A stretch of 15,001 bases of DNA from CBDVAK01 sp965371945 (GTDB taxonomy: Bacteria; Pseudomonadota; Gammaproteobacteria; Competibacterales; JAHEDQ01). A program made the translations under genes and the position numbers. Where the stretch lies: assembly GCA_965371945.1 (NCBI GenBank), contig CBDVAK010000056.1:1-15001 (forward strand), in the 5' to 3' direction. The notes under the pieces were generated by a model that made no database searches, was not told the DNA's origin, and worked only from the letters and a program-made list of their open reading frames with translations. Each line of letters opens with the position of its first letter. Within the stretch, counting starts at the first letter, position 1. Below are positions 8,301 to 14,234 of the stretch, piece by piece.

Positions 8301-8382
8301 GTGCAACGCCCCCGAGGTACCAGCAGACCTGGTGCGGGAGGTGCTGGCGGACGCACGACAAATTGTGGAACAGGTTGCATAG
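5308..8382 (+). CDS. SNF2-family helicase with two SWIM zinc-binding motifs
   Basis: This is a 1024-residue DNA-dependent ATPase. SWIM motif 1 has C86, C88, C96 and H98. SWIM motif 2 has C180, C182, C193 and H195 (CSCPDWASNQLGTCKH). The SNF2 core follows: Walker A DDMGLGKT (346-353), DEAQ (443-446), GTPLEN (472-477), VVFSQW (635-640), STDAGGVGLNLQ (688-699) and QRIARVHRLGQ (718-728). All key ATPase residues are present. A Pro/Glu/Thr-rich linker (about 788-829) leads to a C-terminal extension of about 195 residues. That extension has a beta segment (GGGLLVVVDHVD) and a helical part (LAIARRKLAAGEVLIEQQ) that I would compare with HEPN-like domains. Such proteins translocate on DNA and remodel bound proteins in the cytoplasm. 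A role in repair or RNA polymerase recycling is possible but not shown. ATG 5308 has a weak purine-rich ribosome-binding site. Confidence 0.93.
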   Translation: MSEDNQHTESAATRADNPFLFDADRLREIASDTIIKRGVAYFRENRVTDLDWDASAVRGLVHGSIPDSPYMVTLSHDHDQELCIECDCPFDWEPVCKHAVAVLLGYASQLADPESDKVSSAADLAVKERSDRARTEVRVSHVSGQPAFGTWNAASLSPSSHFRRNYTVQIRSLSARVNYCSCPDWASNQLGTCKHIEAVLHRLRKSAKGRKDYDRAPPFPFVWLSWDAPDGPAVRVQRSPSLPPDLAEIIDRYFDAAGSFRGELPDDFFRFSDLVQGRDDLLLGEDALLHVRQLAEDAARRVRGDRIHEEILRSGRSLPGVHARLYPYQIEGVAFLASRGRALLADDMGLGKTLQAIAAARWLQQHADVSKVLVICPASLKHQWAREIERFTDSTATVIQGPPDQRARQYRQSGSFLIMNYELVLRDLSYLNENVAPDLLILDEAQRIKNWRTKIASTIKLIATRYAFVLTGTPLENRLEDLYSLMQVVDHRVLGPLWRYLIEFHVSNDRGKLLGYRNLSELRRRLAPVMLRRNRSLVVEQLPERIEQRLDVPMTPKQMDLHDAAMKNAASYAAIAKKRPLTPVEQNRLMAALQQARMACDAAGLVDKETKGAPKLDELAQLLEDLCVQEGLKVVVFSQWERMTAMAEAVARGLKIGCARLHGGVPTAKRGALLDRFREDESIQVFISTDAGGVGLNLQCASAVINLDMPWNPAVLDQRIARVHRLGQAGTVQVILMVAADSYEERVTELIQNKRDLFDNVVDPEATEDVVGVNKKLLDTLVEDLREETKPSPGNKPGPEDEPATTGTAEPAGEKTALSEPDTTAEDAAVRQTISEIQTAFGPRIERILGAGGGLLVVVDHVDAELEERVETLTGNVPVALIDPHTLTGLQRLGATAVIGQTRLWFDAGEQPQTPEVPALLAIARRKLAAGEVLIEQQHISAALELVASAMVAAAACHSGQSQAPTLPEVAVWIYSRALPAGTVSAEQGTAIMRAVSLCNAPEVPADLVREVLADARQIVEQVA

Positions 8383-8535
8383 CCTGCCAACGGCTCGACG
8401 CCATAAGGAGATGTTGCCGGTGGTCGCTGGCAAGGGTATCTGGCGAGACTGTCACCTCACAGGCTGCTCGTTCCCGTCTGTAATTGTGTAAGGCGATTTC
8501 TCTCAACAAAGTTACCAGTTGCGGCATCGGGGGAG

Positions 8536-8570
8536 TAATGGTAGAAATACAGATCACCATTCTACTATTA
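8536..8570. promoter_or_regulatory. Inverted-repeat operator candidate upstream of vapB
   Basis: Arms at 8536-8546 (taatggtagaa) and 8560-8570 (ttctactatta) are complementary at 10 of 11 positions, with a 13-nt spacer. Ten bases separate the repeat from the vapB start, and the second arm touches its ribosome-binding site (AAGGA, 8570-8574). VapB-VapC complexes commonly bind such repeats to repress their own operon, so an autoregulatory operator is the natural reading. Promoter hexamers are not clear. Confidence 0.6.
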
Positions 8571-8580
8571 AGGAAAATCT

Positions 8581-8832
8581 ATGTCGCTGAATATCAAGAG
8601 TGCCGAGGCCGACCGTCTCGTGGAGACGTTGTCAAACTTGACCGGGGAGAGCAAGACTCAAGCCGTGATTGCAGCACTCCGTGAGCGCCTCGAGCGTGAG
8701 CAGCGGATGCGGAGCCGGAATGCGCTCTCTGCAGACCTGTTGGCGATCGGTAGAAGATGTGCCGGCCATGGTCGACGCAACGCAACTGAACACGGTGCGC
8801 TCCTGTACGACGACCGCGGCCTTCCGCGATGA
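8581..8832 (+). CDS. vapB: VapB-type antitoxin (Rv0623/PSK_trans_fac-like)
   Basis: This 83-residue protein starts MSLNIKSAEADRLVETL and continues LTGESKTQAVIAALRERLER, the pattern of Rv0623-like antitoxins with a short DNA-binding N-terminal strand and helices. The C-terminus LLAIGRRCA then HGALLYDDRGLPR matches the toxin-binding tail that ends in the family's typical GLPR. The start is fixed by a good ribosome-binding site (AAGGA, 6 nt before ATG). It ends in a 4-nt ATGA overlap with the toxin gene, as expected for translational coupling that keeps antitoxin in excess. It should neutralise the adjacent PIN toxin and repress the operon through the inverted repeat upstream. Confidence 0.9.
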   Translation: MSLNIKSAEADRLVETLSNLTGESKTQAVIAALRERLEREQRMRSRNALSADLLAIGRRCAGHGRRNATEHGALLYDDRGLPR

Positions 8833-9221
8833 TCATTGACACATCCGCGCTGTTGGCGATTCTGTTCGCCGAAGACGATGCGCAGCGGTACGCAGACGCG
8901 ATCGCTGCGGCCGACGTCCGGTTGATCTCGGCTGCCAATTATCTCGAGGCTGGAATCGTCGTCGACAACCAGATCGGGGCGGCCGCCGGCAGGCAGCTTG
9001 ACGCGCTGATATCGCGCGCGATGATCGAGGTGGAAGCAGTGACCCGCGAACACGCGGACATCGCCCGTCAGGCCTATCTCGACTTCGGCAAGGGCAACCA
9101 CCCGGCGGGCCTCAACTTCGGCGACTGCTTTGCGTACGCCTTATCCAAGTCCACATCCCTACCCCTGCTATTCAAGGGTGAGGACTTCCCGGAAACCGAC
9201 GTAGCTACTGCGCTTGAGTGA
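8829..9221 (+). CDS. vapC: VapC-type PIN-domain ribonuclease toxin
   Basis: This is a complete 130-residue PIN domain. The acidic residues expected to bind Mg2+/Mn2+ are all present: D4 in MIIDTSALLAIL, E40 in SAANYLEAGIV, D99 in GLNFGDCFAYALS and D119 in FKGEDFPETD. VapC proteins cut specific RNAs, often tRNAs or the rRNA sarcin-ricin loop, and arrest growth when free of antitoxin. The start overlaps the vapB stop by 4 nt. There is no truncation, and all acidic residues are intact, so the toxin is probably functional. It converges on eda with a 16-nt gap. The RNA target cannot be predicted from sequence. Confidence 0.93.
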   Translation: MIIDTSALLAILFAEDDAQRYADAIAAADVRLISAANYLEAGIVVDNQIGAAAGRQLDALISRAMIEVEAVTREHADIARQAYLDFGKGNHPAGLNFGDCFAYALSKSTSLPLLFKGEDFPETDVATALE

Positions 9222-9237
9222 CGCCTCTGGGTGCCCG

Positions 9238-9927
9238 CTATCCTTCGTGGGTCGGCAGGGCATACCCGGGTGCACATAGTCGGGCGCTGGCCAGGTCGGT
9301 ACGGGCACGGTCGCGGATTGCCTGCCAGTCACGATCGGCCACCAACCGCGCCGGCGCCAGCCATGAGCCTCCTACTGCCAGGACGTTGGGTTCGCGCAGA
9401 TAGTGAACCAATTGCGCACGATCGATACCACCGGTGGGGCAGAATCGGATATCCGGTAGTGGTCCGCGAAACGCACGCAGGGTAGCCACGCCACCGCAGG
9501 CTTTAGCCGGGAAGAACTTCTGCAGCGGATACCCCAGTTCGCGGGCACACATGACTTCGGTCGCGGTCGATACACCGGGCAGCAACGCCATGCGCTGGTC
9601 GGATGCCGCCCGCAACAACGATTCAGGCGACCCCGGACAGGCCGCGAACCGTGCACCTGCTTCCGCAGCCGCTCGCAGTGCATCAGCATCGAGCACGGTG
9701 CCGGCCCCTACCACCAACCGCGGCAACCGTGCCGCAATGGCTTCGATCACGCGCAGGGCCTGTGGGGTTCTCAAGGTGACCTCGATCGCCACCATGCCGG
9801 CTTCGTAGAGTGCCTCTGCCAGCGCCACCCCGGTGTCAGGTCGTTCGATCACCAAAACCGGGATGATCGGTGCCGATTGCAGCAATCCGGCCAGATCGAG
9901 CGCTGCGCTACCATCCAGTGCCGGCAT
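9238..9927 (-). CDS. eda: 2-dehydro-3-deoxy-phosphogluconate (KDPG) aldolase
   Basis: This 229-residue class I aldolase splits KDPG into pyruvate and glyceraldehyde-3-phosphate, the last step of the Entner-Doudoroff and hexuronate routes. Visible hallmarks are IIPVLVIE (21-28), the catalytic glutamate in AIEVTLRT (E49), VGAGTVL (73-79), the Schiff-base lysine in FFPAKACGG (K142), and CPTGGI (163-168). ATG 9927 is chosen over GTG 9933. GGAG lies 8 nt before the ATG, and the ATG shares one base with the kdgK stop (TGATG). The upstream GTG would leave only 2 nt. It is the last gene of the minus-strand uronate operon. Confidence 0.95.
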   Translation of the reverse strand: MPALDGSAALDLAGLLQSAPIIPVLVIERPDTGVALAEALYEAGMVAIEVTLRTPQALRVIEAIAARLPRLVVGAGTVLDADALRAAAEAGARFAACPGSPESLLRAASDQRMALLPGVSTATEVMCARELGYPLQKFFPAKACGGVATLRAFRGPLPDIRFCPTGGIDRAQLVHYLREPNVLAVGGSWLAPARLVADRDWQAIRDRARTDLASARLCAPGYALPTHEG

Positions 9928-10892
9928 CAGCACGGCTCCGGAGTGGAACCGGAGGTATCTGGAAGCGGCCCGGGCATGGCGTCAATCGGGATGATGGCTC
10001 CGCGATGGCGGATCACCACGGCGGCCAGCCGGTGACCGGTGGCGGCCGCTGCCACCGGCTCCACGGCCGAGAAACGGGCCGCCAGATAACCCGCATTGAA
10101 CGCATCACCCGCCGCCGTGGTATCCACCGGCTGCAACACCGGCTCGGTGCTGACCTGCACGCTGTGTGCTCGGTAGTCGAGCCAACAACCGCGGGCACCG
10201 TCCTTGACTGCTACCTCGGCAGCACCAGCGGTCCGGTATCGGCGTGCACAGCTTGCGGTATCACTACCCGGGTACAATTGCTGCTCGTCCTGCAGCCCGG
10301 GTAGCGCAATATCGACCCTGGGCAGTATCTCGGCCATGACTTCACGTGCCGCATCGGAACCAGACCAGCCCCGCGGCCGATAGTTGCTGTCGAAGGCCAC
10401 GCGGCAACCACGACTGCGGGCCCGGTCCAGCCCCGCCAGCAAAATCACCCGCTGCGCACGATCGAACAACGACAGGGTAATCAACGACAGATAGATACAA
10501 TCATAGTCCGCGAGCATGCTCAGCAGGGCTCCGGCCTGTCGGGTATGGAACAGCTCACGCACCGGCGCTTGGGAGCGCCAGTAGTAGAACTGACGATCAC
10601 CGTGTTCATCGTTGTCGATCATGTAGAGTCCCGGCAAGCGACCTTGGCAGCGAACCACCAATGAGGTGTCTATGCCTTCGTCGCGCCAGGCATCCATCAT
10701 GCGGGCGCTGTAGGGATCGTCCCCCAGCGCGGTGAAATAGGACACCCTGGCGCCTAGCCGCGACAGATAGACCGCGGTGTTGAGCGTGTCGCCGCCGTAA
10801 GCCTGCCGCAACAACCCCGGGCCTGCATCCGACAGTTCCACCATGCACTCGCCGATGGCTGCAATCCGGGGGGACGCGGACGCTGGGGTCAC
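9927..10892 (-). CDS. kdgK: 2-dehydro-3-deoxygluconokinase (PfkB family)
   Basis: This 321-residue ribokinase-fold enzyme should phosphorylate 2-keto-3-deoxygluconate with ATP to KDPG, feeding the next gene's aldolase. The N-terminal IAAIGECMVELSD and AYGGDTLNTAVYLSRLG are typical of KdgK. The PfkB signature DTTAAGDAFNAGYLA (257-271) contains the catalytic aspartate D263. GTG 10892 is preferred over GTG 10913. It forms a GTGA overlap with the upstream oxidoreductase stop, has AGGG 7 nt before it, and starts closer to the conserved strand. The C-terminal tail after about 305 is Pro/Ser-rich and variable. The substrate call rests on the family pattern and on co-operonic eda. Confidence 0.93.
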   Translation of the reverse strand: MTPASASPRIAAIGECMVELSDAGPGLLRQAYGGDTLNTAVYLSRLGARVSYFTALGDDPYSARMMDAWRDEGIDTSLVVRCQGRLPGLYMIDNDEHGDRQFYYWRSQAPVRELFHTRQAGALLSMLADYDCIYLSLITLSLFDRAQRVILLAGLDRARSRGCRVAFDSNYRPRGWSGSDAAREVMAEILPRVDIALPGLQDEQQLYPGSDTASCARRYRTAGAAEVAVKDGARGCWLDYRAHSVQVSTEPVLQPVDTTAAGDAFNAGYLAARFSAVEPVAAAATGHRLAAVVIRHRGAIIPIDAMPGPLPDTSGSTPEPC

Positions 10893-12382
10893 GGCTGCGC
10901 CCTGCCGGGCCACGCGGCCACCGTTCTTGCGGCGCCAAACTGCTGCAGGTTCCGCAGTGCCCGCGTGAGCGGCTCGGTGAATGCCCGCTGCGAGCCCAGA
11001 TCGTCTCCAAACACGGCCTCGACCGCGGTCACCGCCCGAACCATCTCCGCGGGATCGGCGCCGGCCCGCTCTATACGCTCACGCAGCAGCGCGGCCAACG
11101 GGTCTTGTACATCGATCGCAACACCCTGCTCATCGACCGCGGAGATATAGCGAATCCAGCCGGCTACCGCCAGCGTGGTCAGAGCCACCGGCGCCTTTGC
11201 CGCCAGCCGGTCGCGGATGGTCCCCAACAGTCGCTGTGGCAATTTCTGCGATCCGTCCATGGCGATCTGCCAGGTACGATGACGAATACCCGTATTGGCG
11301 AATCGTGCCAGCAGTTGTTGCTGATAGTCGGCCAGGTCCGCCCCCGTGGGTACCGACAGGGTGGGACCGATTTCCTCATCCATCATCGAGCTGACAAATC
11401 TCACATAGTCGGGGTTGGCCATGACTTCGGCGATGGTCCGGTAACCACCCAGATAGCCCAGGTAGGCCAATGCGGAATGGCTGCCGTTGAGCAACCGCAG
11501 TTTCATCAGCTCCCAGGGCGCGACATCAGCGACTAGTTCGGCGCCCACCAACTCCCAACGGGGCCGCTCGTCGACAAAGCGATCTTCGATGACCCACTGG
11601 CGAAACGGCTCACAGATCACCGGCCAGGCGTCCGCCACGCCCAGGGCCCGTGACACGACCCCGGTATCATCTGGGGTGGTGGCGGGAACGATGCGATCGA
11701 CCATGGTAGAGGGGAATGCGGCGTGCTCGTCTATCCAACCCGCCAACCCCGAGTCCAACGCCTGTGCGTACTCGCGCACCACGGTGCGCAGCAGAGCGCC
11801 GTTGTGCGGCAGGTTGTCACAACACAGGACCGTGAACGGCGGCTGACCCTGCCGCCGGCGCCGTGCCAACGCTGCAACCAGGTAGCCCGGTGCGGAGCGT
11901 GGCGTGGCCGGATTGCCGAGATCGTGGACGATGTCCTCATGTTGGAAATCCAGCCTGCCAGTGGCCGGGTGATGACAGTAGCCTTTTTCGGTGACCGTCA
12001 GCGACACCACCTTTACCGTCGGATCGCACATCCGTGCCACCACGGCATCTGCATCGTCGGACGCCACCAGAATCTGCTTGACCGAACCGATGACGCGCAG
12101 GTGGTCGCGGTCACCGTCGCGCTCCGCCACTGTGTATAGACAATCCTGCGGCAACAAAGCATCCCGGGTCGCGGTGCTGCGCAGGCTGACCCCGACGATG
12201 GCACAATCGCGTGCCCCGGCGGCCAGCAGATCGTCGCTGTAAACCGCCTGGTGGGCACGATGAAACGCACCGATACCCAGATGCACGATACTCACACGGC
12301 TGGCAGCACGATCGTACTTCGGCACCGACACCATGGCCGTGGCGGCAAGCTGGTCGAGGGTGGTCTGGCCGAGCCGCTTCAC
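10889..12382 (-). CDS. uxuB: Fructuronate reductase / mannitol dehydrogenase family oxidoreductase
   Basis: This 497-residue NAD-dependent enzyme belongs to the long-chain mannitol dehydrogenase family. The Rossmann motif is IVHLGIGAFHRAHQ (32-45). It is followed by SLTVTEKGYC (127-136), CDNLPHNG (188-195) and FPSTMVDRIVPATT (223-236). The catalytic segment KLRLLNGSHS (294-303) holds the expected lysine, asparagine and histidine. The family includes D-mannitol dehydrogenase, fructuronate reductase (UxuB) and tagaturonate reductase (UxaB). Neighbouring kdgK and eda favour fructuronate reductase, which makes D-mannonate. The frame is open far upstream inside dctM, but GTG 12382 makes a GTGA overlap with the dctM stop and gives the family's usual length. 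No strong ribosome-binding site is visible, so it likely depends on coupling to dctM. Confidence 0.88.
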   Translation of the reverse strand: MKRLGQTTLDQLAATAMVSVPKYDRAASRVSIVHLGIGAFHRAHQAVYSDDLLAAGARDCAIVGVSLRSTATRDALLPQDCLYTVAERDGDRDHLRVIGSVKQILVASDDADAVVARMCDPTVKVVSLTVTEKGYCHHPATGRLDFQHEDIVHDLGNPATPRSAPGYLVAALARRRRQGQPPFTVLCCDNLPHNGALLRTVVREYAQALDSGLAGWIDEHAAFPSTMVDRIVPATTPDDTGVVSRALGVADAWPVICEPFRQWVIEDRFVDERPRWELVGAELVADVAPWELMKLRLLNGSHSALAYLGYLGGYRTIAEVMANPDYVRFVSSMMDEEIGPTLSVPTGADLADYQQQLLARFANTGIRHRTWQIAMDGSQKLPQRLLGTIRDRLAAKAPVALTTLAVAGWIRYISAVDEQGVAIDVQDPLAALLRERIERAGADPAEMVRAVTAVEAVFGDDLGSQRAFTEPLTRALRNLQQFGAARTVAAWPGRAQP

Positions 12383-13662
12383 GGCAGAAACAATCGTGGC
12401 AACGTCATTGACACGGCGGGAATATAGGTCACCAGCAACAGGGCGGCCAACAGCGCCAGATAGAACGGCCAGATCGTTTTGATGGTGCTTTCGATCGGGA
12501 TCTTGCCGACCGCGCAGCCGACGAACAGTACCGAACCGACCGGAGGCGTCACCAGACCCAGACCCAGGTTGATCATCATCACGATCCCGAACTGTATCGG
12601 ATCCATGCCCAACGCGGTCACCACCGGCAGGAAGATAGGAGTGGTGATGATGATGAGCGGCGACATGTCCATGAAGGTGCCGAGAAACAGCAGGATGCAG
12701 TTGATCAGCAGCAGAATGACCAGCGGATTGTCCGACATCGTCTGCAGCAGTTCGAACAATCGCTCCGGCACTTGGTTGAAGGCCAGCAACCAACCGAAAG
12801 CGGCGGCTGTTCCGATCACCATCAACACCATGGCGGTGGTCTTGACCGCATTGACGGTGGCAGTCAGGAACCCCTGCCAGTTCAGCGAACGGTAGACGAA
12901 CACGGTGATAATCAGCGCATAGATGACGGCGATCGAGGCGGACTCGGTGGCGGTGAACACACCCGACAGCACCCCGCCGATGATGATCACCGCGGTCAGC
13001 AGACCCGGAAATGCGGTCACCAAACTACGCAGCAGGACGCGGACACCGGGGAAAGGCTCGCTGGGATAACCTCGTCGCACCGCGATCACATAGGCGGCCA
13101 CCATCAGGCACAGACCGGTCAGAATGCCGGGGATGAAGCCGGCCAGAAACAACGACGACACCGACACCGTGCCACCGGCGGCGATCGAATAGATGATCAT
13201 GTTGTGGCTGGGCGGGACGGTCAGACCGATGGTGGCGGAAGTGACGGTCACGTTGACCGCGTAGTCCGTGTCGTAGCCCTTTTTCTCCATCATCGGAATC
13301 AGGGTCGAACCCAATGCCGAGACGTCGGCGACCGCCGAGCCGGAAATGCCGCCGAACAACATGCTGGAGACCACGTTGACCAGCCCCAGACCACCACGGA
13401 TATGGCCCACCGCACCATTGGCAAGTCGCACCAGCCGTTCGGCGATACCACCATGCAGCATCAGTTCGCCAGCATAGATAAAAAACGGAATCGCCATCAG
13501 CGCGAACACGTTCATGCCTGCCGCCATACGCTGGAAAACCAGCTCCAGCGGCAGGTCCATGTACATCACAGTGACCAGGGACGACATGCCCAGGGTAAAG
13601 GCGACCGGCACGCCGAGCAGCAACAGCACCACAAAAGTGCCGAACAAGACCGTCAGTTCCAC
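12379..13662 (-). CDS. dctM: TRAP transporter large permease subunit
   Basis: This 427-residue, highly hydrophobic inner-membrane protein has about a dozen predicted segments, the normal DctM length and topology. Typical parts are the N-terminal LLLLGVPVAFTLGMSSLV, AIPFFIYAGELM (about 57-68), GGISGSAVADVSALGSTLIP, PPSHNMIIYS, and a C-terminal NLGLGLVTPPVGSVLFVGCAV. DctM forms the sodium-coupled translocation path with DctQ and takes substrate from the periplasmic DctP protein. GTG 13662 is supported by GAGGTGA 8 nt upstream, inside dctQ, and gives a 10-nt overlap with the dctQ stop. Given the downstream catabolic genes, the likely cargo is a hexuronate. Confidence 0.95.
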   Translation of the reverse strand: MELTVLFGTFVVLLLLGVPVAFTLGMSSLVTVMYMDLPLELVFQRMAAGMNVFALMAIPFFIYAGELMLHGGIAERLVRLANGAVGHIRGGLGLVNVVSSMLFGGISGSAVADVSALGSTLIPMMEKKGYDTDYAVNVTVTSATIGLTVPPSHNMIIYSIAAGGTVSVSSLFLAGFIPGILTGLCLMVAAYVIAVRRGYPSEPFPGVRVLLRSLVTAFPGLLTAVIIIGGVLSGVFTATESASIAVIYALIITVFVYRSLNWQGFLTATVNAVKTTAMVLMVIGTAAAFGWLLAFNQVPERLFELLQTMSDNPLVILLLINCILLFLGTFMDMSPLIIITTPIFLPVVTALGMDPIQFGIVMMINLGLGLVTPPVGSVLFVGCAVGKIPIESTIKTIWPFYLALLAALLLVTYIPAVSMTLPRLFLP

Positions 13663-14159
13663 GTGCTTTTCACCTCGCTGCCTGTCAACGCATTGAGGAT
13701 GTGCTCAAGCGAAAACAGCACGATCAGCACACCGGCGATCGGAAAGGGCAGATAGCTGCTGCCGGTCGGCAGCCCCAGCGTGGGGATGGTGTGCGACCAG
13801 GTGGCCACGGCGATACTGCTGCCATACCAGGCCATAAAGCCGCCAAACGCACCCACCACCAGATGAGCGGCGATTTCGGCCACCCGGCGTGGTCTCGGCG
13901 GCAGCGCGTGGACGACGAATACCAAGCCCAGGTGGAAACGCTCGCGTACCCCCACCGCCGCCGCCAGCATGATGTAGTAGAGCATCAGCAACAGCGAAAA
14001 GCGCTCGGTCCACTGCGGACTGTCGTTGAGCACGTAGCGGCCCCACACCTGCCAACCGATCACCACCGTCATCAATGCCAGACCAGTGGCACTGAACCAC
14101 AACGCGAAGCGCGATATCCCCCGACTGAACACCGCCAAGGATTCGAGCACTGCAGTCAT
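13653..14159 (-). CDS. dctQ: TRAP transporter small permease subunit
   Basis: This is a 168-residue inner-membrane protein with four hydrophobic segments, as in DctQ. Family features include VVIGWQVWGRYVLNDSPQWTE (around the second segment) and LLLMLYYIMLAAAVGVRERFHLG. The last segment is AGVLIVLFSLEHILNALTG. ATG 14159 (MTAVLESLAVFSRG) is chosen because an upstream GGAG lies 10 nt away. An extension to 14225 would run across the dctP-dctQ hairpin and is not family-like. It pairs with the DctM subunit, whose gene it overlaps by 10 nt. It is separated from dctP by a 75-nt gap containing a strong stem-loop. Confidence 0.92.
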   Translation of the reverse strand: MTAVLESLAVFSRGISRFALWFSATGLALMTVVIGWQVWGRYVLNDSPQWTERFSLLLMLYYIMLAAAVGVRERFHLGLVFVVHALPPRPRRVAEIAAHLVVGAFGGFMAWYGSSIAVATWSHTIPTLGLPTGSSYLPFPIAGVLIVLFSLEHILNALTGSEVKSTWN

Positions 14160-14189
14160 GGTTTGAAGGCTCCAGACAAAACCTGCTGT

Positions 14190-14220
14190 CGCTGGCACCG
14201 GGACGACCCCGGTGCCAGCG
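14190..14220 (-). promoter_or_regulatory. Perfect 13-bp stem-loop between dctP and dctQ
   Basis: Arms at 14190-14202 (cgctggcaccggg) and 14208-14220 are perfectly complementary around a 5-nt loop and are very GC-rich. No T-run follows on the minus strand. It lies 14 nt after the dctP stop codon. Stem-loops in this place commonly protect the mRNA of the abundant binding protein or partly terminate transcription before the membrane subunits. Either role is inference here. Confidence 0.65.
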
Positions 14221-14234
14221 GGCAACCAGATCCC

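Noticed and set aside
8383..8535. Short open frames and weak hairpins between the SNF2 gene and vapB
   Set aside because: No ribosome-binding site, motif or strong stem with a T-run was found; treated as plain intergenic sequence.
12383..12793. N-terminal extension of the fructuronate reductase to 12793 (634 codons)
   Set aside because: The extra 137 residues lie inside dctM, are low-complexity and unlike the family; GTG 12382 gives the normal length and a GTGA overlap.
12772..13755. 327-codon plus-strand open frame opposite dctM
   Set aside because: It is extremely rich in Asp, His, Gln and Gly, as expected when hydrophobic membrane-protein codons are read in reverse.
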